Shown here: piece after piece, positions 1 through 5,023 of the stretch
Layout: each line of letters starts with the position of its first letter
Position numbering within the stretch: the stretch's first letter is position 1
Assembly: GCA_017476305.1 (NCBI GenBank)
Contig: JAFVAA010000212.1
Coordinates: forward strand, 1 to 5,023
DNA from: Lachnospiraceae bacterium
Lineage (GTDB): Bacteria; Bacillota; Clostridia; Lachnospirales; Lachnospiraceae
Direction: 5' to 3'
Length of the DNA stretch: 5,023 nt
The notes under the pieces: generated by a model
Seen by the model: only the letters and a program-made list of their open reading frames with translations
What the model was told of the DNA's origin: nothing
Databases searched by the model: none
Position numbers and translations under genes: made by a program

Positions 1-2280
1 ATTTTTTGCCAGTTCAGATGCGGATATCGCCCCGATCATTTTTGCATTGCTTTTCATAGCATGTACTGCCACCTCATACTCATGCCAGTTCTTATCAAGA
101 TACAGACGGTCTGCCTGAGAAAGCTTTTCTTTACAGGATATTGTGAAATCTCTTAGCATTTCAAAATAAAGTGACTGCTCTCCCCCACAGTAGCTTAGTC
201 CGGCATCCACATCCATTCCCGACTCTTTGAGAAAGTCTAAGTCATACTCCGGGTTATTTCCGGCATCCTCGTAACCTAACGTGCTATCTTCCTCTTCCGG
301 TTCAAATTCCATGATCCCGTCTTCCTCTGCGGGAGCAAATTCCATGATTCCTTCACTTTCTATCTGCTCTGATTCTATACTGCCCGTCAAAGTCTCCGGC
401 TTGCCTGCCGGATCATCTCCCCTCATGTTTTCATAGGCTTTCTCCGGCAGATACTGCTTTAGTTTTTCCACCATATCCTTTACTTCGATCGGCTTTGAAA
501 GGTAATCCGCAAATCCTTCTGCCAGATAAGTCTCCCTCGCCCCTACCACCGCATTTGCTGTCAGTGCGATCACGGCAGTATGCTCAGGCACCAGATTCTC
601 CTCTTTTAACCGTCGGAGAGTCTCTATCCCATCCATTCCCGGCATCATATGGTCTAAGAATACGATATCATACTGTTTTTTTCGCATATCTTCTATCACA
701 GCCTCTCCCGAAGAGACCATGACCGGACTGATACCGCAGAGTTTTAACAGGTTCCATGCTACTTTAAGATTCATCTCGTTATCATCCACCACAAGAACCT
801 TCGCCTCCGGAGCATAAAACTCCATATCCTCCGGACCGGCAGCATTCCCCCTGTTCAAACTGTCCCTGTAGTCCCCCATAGGAGTATCATCCACGATTCC
901 CTGACGGATAATAAAAGAGAACTTTGAACCTTTTCCATATTCGCTTTCCACCTGAATGCTGCTCCCCATCATCTTTAAGAGCCTGTCCACGATGCTCATG
1001 CCAAGGCCCGTCCCTTCCACATGCCGGTTCCGTTCCTCCTCGATGCGTGAAAAGGATGCCATCAGCTTATCCATATCCTCAGCCCGTATGCCGATACCGG
1101 TATCTTCCACAGATACAAAAAGGACTGCTTCCCCCTCCTTCCGGTCTTCCATGCGGAAAGTAAGTGTCACAGAGCCTTCTTCCGTATACTTCACTGCATT
1201 GGTCAGAAGATTCATGACGACCTGTGTAAAACGGACATCATCTCCCCTTAATCTGCAGGGAATGGTCTCATCGATCTCTGTATAAAACAAAAGGCCTTTG
1301 GAAGCTGCCCTTCCAGAAACGGAATTGATCAAGCTCGCGATCAGTCTTGCCGTATCATACTCCACGGACAGGATCTCCATTTTCCCATCTTCTATCTTGG
1401 AAAAATCCAGAATCTCATTAATGATGGACAGTAATATACTTCCCGAATCCCTGACACTGGAAGCATACTCTAAGATTTCAGGATCGTCCGCCTTCCGTAG
1501 GATCATTTCATTCATCCCCAGGACAGCATTCATGGGCGTGCGTATATCATGCGACATCTGTGCTAAGAACATGGATTTCGCCTTATTCGCACTGTCCGCC
1601 CGGATCCGCTCATCTGCCAGCTTCTCGATCAGGATCGCATCCGGACTCTCCACAGAGTAAAAAAGAGAGACCACTATGACAGTCAGCCCCATCCCGGAGA
1701 TCAGTATGGTCGGAAAAATCCCCTGTACGATGACCGCTGCAAGCTGGAACAGAAGTGCCATATAGATAGCCCGGAAAGATTTTATTTCAATATATTTCCT
1801 CCTGCGAAACAAAAGAACCATTCCGGCAAAAAAATACAGGTAGCCGGATGCAAAAACCACAAACGCATAAGAACCCCATGAATAGTTTCCGTAGGGTGTT
1901 TCCACATAGTCGAATTTCAGGAATATCGCTCCTGCAATCGCAACCGCCAACGGAATCAGATATCTTTTCCTGAATGGTGGATCATCCAGTGCCAGCGTCC
2001 GGATATACATATAGACAATATAAAGATCCGTACACATCGCCGCCATATAAATGATATGGACAAAGTGATTGAAGGTAAATGAAAAATCCTCCACATGGTT
2101 GATTGTATAGACAGTGAGCATGTCAAAGACCATATAGATGACCGTCACAACAATCATCATCGAAAAAAGCCGGTGTGCCTTTGTATTTTTTCTTTTCACC
2201 AGAAAATACGTCCATGCAATATATAACAGGACGCACATACAGCATATCTGCCCTTTGATTGATAGAACATAAGCATACAT
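1..2280 (-). CDS. 7TM hybrid sensor histidine kinase (HisKA-HATPase-REC-Hpt), 3' end cut by window
   Basis: Membrane sensor kinase with an internal phosphorelay; 760 residues are in the window and the frame is still open at base 1. The ATG at 2280 is the first start after an in-frame TAA (2296-2298) and has AAAGGAG 10 bases upstream. Residues 11-209 hold about seven hydrophobic helices (near 11-28, 39-59, 71-92, 106-121, 137-158, 169-189, 190-209) with only short loops. A helical linker follows (about 214-240). The HisKA H-box is SHDIRTPMNA with His244. HATPase_c shows the N box (NLLTN, 357-361), G1 (DTGIG, 393-397) and G2 (GTGLG, 423-427). The receiver has Asp499/Asp500, phospho-acceptor Asp543 (FLDHMMPGMDG), Thr574 and Lys596, with CheY-like spacing. 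An acidic linker (about 615-690) leads to an Hpt domain with His740 (VHAMKSNA). All catalytic residues are present, so it should be active. No PAS, HAMP or large outer domain is seen. The ligand and the output regulator are unknown. Confidence 0.95.
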   Translation of the reverse strand, partial: MYAYVLSIKGQICCMCVLLYIAWTYFLVKRKNTKAHRLFSMMIVVTVIYMVFDMLTVYTINHVEDFSFTFNHFVHIIYMAAMCTDLYIVYMYIRTLALDDPPFRKRYLIPLAVAIAGAIFLKFDYVETPYGNYSWGSYAFVVFASGYLYFFAGMVLLFRRRKYIEIKSFRAIYMALLFQLAAVIVQGIFPTILISGMGLTVIVVSLFYSVESPDAILIEKLADERIRADSANKAKSMFLAQMSHDIRTPMNAVLGMNEMILRKADDPEILEYASSVRDSGSILLSIINEILDFSKIEDGKMEILSVEYDTARLIASLINSVSGRAASKGLLFYTEIDETIPCRLRGDDVRFTQVVMNLLTNAVKYTEEGSVTLTFRMEDRKEGEAVLFVSVEDTGIGIRAEDMDKLMASFSRIEEERNRHVEGTGLGMSIVDRLLKMMGSSIQVESEYGKGSKFSFIIRQGIVDDTPMGDYRDSLNRGNAAGPEDMEFYAPEAKVLVVDDNEMNLKVAWNLLKLCGISPVMVSSGEAVIEDMRKKQYDIVFLDHMMPGMDGIETLRRLKEENLVPEHTAVIALTANAVVGARETYLAEGFADYLSKPIEVKDMVEKLKQYLPEKAYENMRGDDPAGKPETLTGSIESEQIESEGIMEFAPAEEDGIMEFEPEEEDSTLGYEDAGNNPEYDLDFLKESGMDVDAGLSYCGGEQSLYFEMLRDFTISCKEKLSQADRLYLDKNWHEYEVAVHAMKSNAKMIGAISASELAKN
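286..351 (-). repeat. In-frame tandem duplication, two 33-bp units (11 residues each)
   Basis: Units 319-351 and 286-318 match at 27 of 33 bases and encode GIMEFAPAEED and GIMEFEPEEED (residues 644-654 and 655-665 of the kinase). They lie in the acidic, low-complexity linker between the receiver and the Hpt domain. The duplication keeps the frame. It may be a recent slippage or unequal-crossover expansion, or a repeated short linear motif. Confidence 0.85.
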
Positions 2281-2290
2281 CTCCCGTATT

Positions 2291-2297
2291 CTCCTTT
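2291..2297 (-). promoter_or_regulatory. Ribosome binding site of the hybrid kinase
   Basis: The minus strand reads AAAGGAG, then a 10-base spacer, then ATG at 2280. The spacer is slightly long but acceptable. This site, with the in-frame TAA just upstream, fixes the kinase start. Confidence 0.75.
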
Positions 2298-2343
2298 ACC
2301 TGCTCTTTTTCCACATCCAAAAACTTCCATTTTTCTCCCATAA

Positions 2344-2371
2344 ATTATAAAGCCTTTTTCCCGTTTTTCAA
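2344..2371 (-). promoter_or_regulatory. Sigma-70/sigma-A type promoter for the hybrid kinase
   Basis: The minus strand carries TTGAAA (2366-2371), a 16-base spacer and a perfect TATAAT (2344-2349). Transcription would start near 2337, giving a leader of about 57 bases before the kinase ATG. The promoter lies between the DUF2207 stop and the kinase, so the kinase is probably transcribed independently of lemA-DUF2207, although read-through is possible because no convincing terminator separates them. Confidence 0.75.
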
Positions 2372-2376
2372 GAGAC

Positions 2377-2407
2377 CTGTGACGAAAAGACAAAATCTGT
2401 GACGAAA
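2377..2407 (-). promoter_or_regulatory. Perfect 11-bp direct repeat upstream of -35, candidate regulator binding site
   Basis: CTGTGACGAAA on the plus strand (TTTCGTCACAG on the minus strand) occurs at 2377-2387 and again at 2397-2407. The period is 20 bp, close to two helical turns, so both copies face the same side of the DNA. The proximal copy ends 5 bases upstream of the -35 box of the kinase promoter. Placement and geometry fit a dimeric activator such as a response regulator. The motif is not one I can assign to a named regulator. Confidence 0.55.
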
Positions 2408-2431
2408 TGCACATCTGAATCAGCGGTGCTC

Positions 2432-4306
2432 CTACCATGCACCACCGCCGCCACCTCCTCCGCCTCCACCGGAGAAGCCGCCACCGGATGAACCTCCTGA
2501 ATAACCGCCCGAACTGCCAGAGGATGGTGCAGGTGGTACTGCGGTCCTCGTACAGGAGTCGATCATCCGGCTGCACCATACGCTCGAATACAGAAATGCC
2601 GCATCCCCTGAACGGTACCAGTACGGCTTTGGAATCTTTATTTTCTCAAAGTGCTTCGTCCATGCTGTCTCCAGGCCAAGCACCACTGCATATGGAAGGA
2701 TATGGTAAAAATACTCCGGATCCTCTTCTGACAGAGCCACGATCCGGTCGTATTCTGCCTCCTTTATAAAACGTCTGAATCCATACAGCCTTCCCATGAG
2801 TTCCGTCCCCTTTTTCGAACGTCTCTCCATAATAAGAGAAAAAAGAAAAATGACCGTCTGGGAAATCAAAAAAGCATACACATGCTCTCTGACCGGATAC
2901 GAATTATACAGCCATGGAACCGCCAGTACCCCCGCAGCGTACAGGATAACACCGGTCAAGATCCGAAAAGCACCTGCCCTGCTCTTCGTACTGATATTAT
3001 CAAACCCCTTCCACGCCCTTATCATGCCAAGAAAGGAAGGGATCACTGTAATAGCGGCAATATAGAGCCCGTCAATCTCGTCCATCATCACGTAGAATAC
3101 CGCCATATTCAGTGCCATGAACAGAATACATGCATATCGGCTGAGCGATGAATTTAGGCTGTAGACCTCTCCGTACTTTTTCTTATAGGCCGCTGTCACT
3201 TCCTCTTTTGACTTGTCAAAAAGCTCCCGGAAAGAACTGGAAGGCCTCGCAGTGCGAAAACTGTCCTTTTTCAGAAACAGTCCTTTAAAAAATGTCCTTA
3301 CAAAATCCGGTTCTTCTTCTACAGGCTCTTTTTCCTTACGGAGTATAAAGTGTTTTTTTTCCTGCTCTATCGTGAGATACCCCTTATCTGCCAGGTAAAA
3401 GACCATGGTCATCATTTCCGAATCCTCTAACTCCTCATCCAGTGCATAGCCTACCTCTGCGGGTGTCATATCATCCGGAGGATAGAACTCCACCACTTCC
3501 ACGATCTTTTTGTCCCGTCCATATAAAATCCATAGGAATACCGGCAGACCGCCGCATATAGCAGCTATGATCATGATCGTAAGGATCACCTTCTTATGGG
3601 CTTCTGAGAAGCTCCTCGTTTCGGACCAGTATCCGTCTGAAAGTTTCGTATCACGCAGGGTCACACCATACCCTTTCGGGAGATTCTTCCCTGTTAAGAC
3701 CAGAGTATTTCCATCCGCAGTCAGCTTGAATTTTTCTTTCCATGCCGTCAGGTCATCCACACCATATTTTCCCGCATAGATCTGCAGATGCTCCAGATCG
3801 ATCTTTTCAGGCATGACAAGTTTCAGTCTGGCTTTCCGGATAGAAGTCTCCCACTCCGTCGGGAGCATGTTCTGTGCCAGAAAATCCGCCGTCCCATCCA
3901 TATCCTCATAGTATTCGATCTGATAATGGAGCTTATAGGTCTGCTCTCCCGTAAGGTACTTATCTGCATCCCCGATACGGATCACTTTGTTATTACCATC
4001 TTCTTCCACATTATATTTATAGTTCTCTGCGGAAATATTCTTAATCTCATAAGTGTCATCCTTTGCCATCGGGATATTTCTGGTGATCCCATGGTGGCTC
4101 TGGCGAAAATCCACCTGGATCTCCTCTGTGACCGATGCCGTATGTGACCGGTCAAATTCCACCGTCACATTGAATTCCTTCGTCACATAGTCATCCGGAT
4201 TGGAATCCTTATATTCTTTTGCCTGTACTCCTGATGCCGGAAATACAAGGACAGAAAACAGGAACGTTCCTGCCATCCATTTCCATAATTTACTTTTTTT
4301 CTTCAA
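2432..4306 (-). CDS. DUF2207 domain-containing membrane protein with glycine-rich tail
   Basis: A 624-residue protein of the DUF2207 family, a group of predicted membrane proteins of unsettled function often found beside lemA. The start is a TTG at 4306, with AGGTG 5 bases upstream. It gives a good signal peptide (Lys-rich n-region, hydrophobic core, cleavage near VQA-KEY, about residue 29). The next ATG, codon 11, would remove the n-region and has no ribosome binding site. Residues about 40-235 form the outer DUF2207 domain. A membrane helix at about 240-262 leads to a cytoplasmic region (263-390, including GYLTIEQEKKHF), then further helices near 391-408, 412-430, 446-467 and 476-493. A family-typical block follows (EEDPEYFYHILPYAVVLGL, 527-545). 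The tail from about 595 is Gly/Ser-rich and ends in ten Gly, Ala, Trp. The start overlaps the lemA stop by 4 bases, implying translational coupling. Length is normal for the family and the gene looks intact. Confidence 0.93.
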   Translation of the reverse strand: MKKKSKLWKWMAGTFLFSVLVFPASGVQAKEYKDSNPDDYVTKEFNVTVEFDRSHTASVTEEIQVDFRQSHHGITRNIPMAKDDTYEIKNISAENYKYNVEEDGNNKVIRIGDADKYLTGEQTYKLHYQIEYYEDMDGTADFLAQNMLPTEWETSIRKARLKLVMPEKIDLEHLQIYAGKYGVDDLTAWKEKFKLTADGNTLVLTGKNLPKGYGVTLRDTKLSDGYWSETRSFSEAHKKVILTIMIIAAICGGLPVFLWILYGRDKKIVEVVEFYPPDDMTPAEVGYALDEELEDSEMMTMVFYLADKGYLTIEQEKKHFILRKEKEPVEEEPDFVRTFFKGLFLKKDSFRTARPSSSFRELFDKSKEEVTAAYKKKYGEVYSLNSSLSRYACILFMALNMAVFYVMMDEIDGLYIAAITVIPSFLGMIRAWKGFDNISTKSRAGAFRILTGVILYAAGVLAVPWLYNSYPVREHVYAFLISQTVIFLFSLIMERRSKKGTELMGRLYGFRRFIKEAEYDRIVALSEEDPEYFYHILPYAVVLGLETAWTKHFEKIKIPKPYWYRSGDAAFLYSSVWCSRMIDSCTRTAVPPAPSSGSSGGYSGGSSGGGFSGGGGGGGGGGAW

Positions 4307-4854
4307 AATTTCACCTGCACATTCTCGCGTTCTGCTGCGTCTGCCACTTCAAACATCGCCTGCTTTTCAAAATGGAACAGGGATGCGATCACATTCGTCG
4401 GGATCGTCATGACCATGTTGTTAAAGTCCCTCACGACTGCATTGTAGAATTTTCTGGAATTAGCGATATCCTCTTCCGCCTTTTTCAGCTGTCCCTGCAG
4501 ATCCATGAAGTTCTGATTCGCTTTCAGATCCGGATAATTTTCTGCCAATGCAAAAATATTTCTCATGGCACCATTCAGTACTGCCTCATTCTGCATGCGT
4601 TCTTCCATATTTCTTGCATTACCGGCTGCATTTCTGGCTGCGATCACTTTTTCCAACGTCTCACTTTCATGTTTGGCATATCCTTTCACGGTCTCTACCA
4701 GATTTGGAATCAGGTCAAACCGTTTCTTCATATACACATCCATCGTGGAAAATGCCTCTTCCACCTTGTTCTTGCCATGCACCAGTTTGTTGTAGCCCAT
4801 GATGAACCATAGCAGCAGAAGTACCACTACACCAATCACAATATAGACTGTCAT
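4303..4854 (-). CDS. lemA: LemA family protein
   Basis: A complete 183-residue LemA protein. Residues about 4-20 form one N-terminal membrane helix with a very short leading segment. The rest is predicted to be a helical bundle, as in known LemA structures. Family signatures are clear: YNKLV (21-25), KRFDLIPNLVETVKGYAKHE (44-63), YPDLKANQNFMDLQ (107-120), and a C-terminal block with IPTNVIASLF and FEKQAMFE (151-169). Length is typical. The ATG at 4854 has an ideal ribosome binding site. It is the first gene of a lemA-DUF2207 pair whose coding regions overlap by 4 bases. The family is widespread and its molecular role is not settled; a role in the cell envelope is commonly inferred. It is unrelated to the Pseudomonas sensor kinase once also called LemA (GacS). 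Confidence 0.96.
   Translation of the reverse strand: MTVYIVIGVVVLLLLWFIMGYNKLVHGKNKVEEAFSTMDVYMKKRFDLIPNLVETVKGYAKHESETLEKVIAARNAAGNARNMEERMQNEAVLNGAMRNIFALAENYPDLKANQNFMDLQGQLKKAEEDIANSRKFYNAVVRDFNNMVMTIPTNVIASLFHFEKQAMFEVADAAERENVQVKF
4312..4316 (-). promoter_or_regulatory. Ribosome binding site supporting the TTG start of the DUF2207 gene
   Basis: The minus strand reads AGGTG, then 5 bases (AAATT), then TTG at 4306. The site lies inside the last codons of lemA, so ribosomes finishing lemA can re-initiate at the overlapping TTGA. It decides in favour of the TTG rather than the downstream ATG at 4276. Confidence 0.7.
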
Positions 4855-4861
4855 TTTTTCT

Positions 4862-4868
4862 CCTCCTT
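4862..4868 (-). promoter_or_regulatory. Strong ribosome binding site of lemA
   Basis: The minus strand reads AAGGAGG with a 7-base A-rich spacer before the ATG at 4854, close to the optimum for Firmicutes. Between it and the upstream inverted repeat (4869-4912) I see A/T-rich sequence but no convincing -35/-10 pair, so the lemA promoter is either weak by consensus or lies further upstream. Confidence 0.85.
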
Positions 4869-4912
4869 GAAATCTCCATTATTCATCCTTTATCAGCCCC
4901 TGAAATATTTTA

Positions 4913-4952
4913 TGCTCATGAACGAAATGCTCCCCCATTTCATTCATGAGCA
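4913..4952 (-). repeat. 17-bp inverted repeat (hairpin) at the end of the upstream gene
   Basis: Arms 4913-4929 and 4936-4952 are complementary at 16 of 17 positions, around a 6-base loop (4930-4935). The single exception (4923 with 4942) is a G-U wobble in a minus-strand transcript but a C-A mismatch in a plus-strand one. A fully paired RNA stem therefore forms only in the direction of the genes. The stop codon of the upstream gene lies inside the right arm. The sequence after the stem (AUAAAAUAUUUC) lacks a proper U-tract, so it is not a textbook intrinsic terminator. It may be a weak terminator, a 3'-end stabiliser or an attenuating structure before lemA. Confidence 0.7.
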
Positions 4953-5023
4953 AGCTCCTCAAAAAATTCCTCTGCCTTTTCATTACATCCCATAAACTTT
5001 CTTGCAGCATTAAAAACAATATA
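4940..5023 (-). CDS. C-terminal end of an unidentified protein (partial)
   Basis: Only the last 27 residues and the TGA stop (4940-4942) are in the window. The peptide ends in an amphipathic, Glu-rich helix (NEKAEEFFEELAHE). Its codons have purine-rich, mostly G or A first positions, as expected of coding sequence, and the stop falls in an inverted repeat that could mark the transcript end. Third positions are more A/T-rich than in the neighbours. A competing open frame (4879-5022) overlaps it, so the reading frame is not certain. I do not recognise the protein family. Confidence 0.5.
   Translation of the reverse strand, partial: YIVFNAARKFMGCNEKAEEFFEELAHE

Noticed and set aside
924..1660. 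Several plus-strand frames opposite the kinase (924-1163, 956-1285, 1298-1660), and a similar one at 495-722.
   Set aside because: They lie antisense to the conserved HisKA, HATPase and receiver motifs, whose reading frame is unambiguous. They are shadows.
2123..2341. A 72-codon minus-strand frame starting at an ATG near the predicted transcription start of the kinase.
   Set aside because: The ATG overlaps the -10 region and has no ribosome binding site. The frame mostly overlaps the kinase membrane helices out of frame. It is best read as untranslated leader plus shadow.
2408..2431. Possible terminator after the DUF2207 stop (GCAC...GTGC with an inner CTG...CAG).
   Set aside because: The stem is short, with two internal mismatches, and the T-rich stretch is too far away. 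It is not convincing as an intrinsic terminator.
2196..2579. A 127-codon minus-strand frame spanning the DUF2207 end, the promoter region and the kinase start.
   Set aside because: Its Arg/Trp-rich start is the frame-shifted Gly tail (CGG, TGG and AGG from GGN runs). It crosses the promoter and matches nothing recognisable.
4219..4812. A 197-codon plus-strand frame opposite lemA and the start of the DUF2207 gene.
   Set aside because: It is antisense to two clear family members. Its Cys/His/Phe-rich composition is the typical reverse shadow of coding sequence, and it has no recognisable domain.
4922..4930. The 9-mer ACGAAATGC is shared with the kinase upstream region (2402-2410), hinting at a common operator before lemA.
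   Set aside because: A single 9-base match between two A/T-rich regions is weak, and here it falls within the inverted repeat. There is no second repeat copy near lemA.
4879..5022. A second open minus-strand frame ending 24 bases before lemA (47 residues, Met- and His-rich).
   Set aside because: It overlaps the frame chosen for the upstream gene and reads through both arms of the inverted repeat. Its first codon positions are less purine-rich and its composition less protein-like. Its third-position GC is closer to the neighbours, so it is not excluded; sequence beyond 5023 would decide.

Overview
All supported genes lie on the minus strand, so the window reads right to left. Four protein-coding stretches are visible: the 3' end of an unidentified gene (4940-5023), lemA (4303-4854), a DUF2207-family membrane protein gene (2432-4306), and a large hybrid sensor histidine kinase that runs off the left edge (1-2280). 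No tRNA, rRNA, CRISPR array or mobile element was seen. Moderate GC content, strong AGGAGG-type ribosome binding sites, and a kinase with SHDIRTPMN and DHMMPGMDG motifs suggest a Firmicute of class Clostridia, probably Lachnospiraceae. That assignment is inference from style, not from a marker gene.

Right part (4303-5023): the unidentified partial gene ends at 4940 inside a long inverted repeat, a possible transcript-end hairpin. About 85 bases later lemA starts behind a near-perfect ribosome binding site. The lemA stop codon overlaps the TTG start of the DUF2207 gene by 4 bases (TTGA), so the two are almost certainly co-transcribed and translationally coupled. LemA is a small membrane-anchored helical protein. 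The DUF2207 protein has a signal peptide, an outer domain, several membrane segments and an extreme glycine tail ending in ten Gly, Ala, Trp. Both belong to widespread families that often sit together and whose biochemical role is not settled.

Left part (1-2431): a 151-base intergenic gap holds a very good sigma-70/sigma-A promoter (TTGAAA, 16 bases, TATAAT). Directly upstream of its -35 box is a perfect 11-bp direct repeat with a 20-bp period, placed as an activator site would be. This promoter drives a hybrid kinase with seven predicted membrane helices, HisKA, HATPase_c, a receiver domain and an Hpt domain, giving an internal phosphorelay His244-Asp543-His740. The final output regulator is not in the window.

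The layout suggests an envelope-associated LemA/DUF2207 pair next to a membrane-signal phosphorelay kinase. A functional link is only an inference from adjacency, because the kinase has its own promoter. I see no clearly new system. The most distinctive points are the repeat pair at the kinase promoter and an in-frame 11-residue duplication in the kinase's acidic linker.
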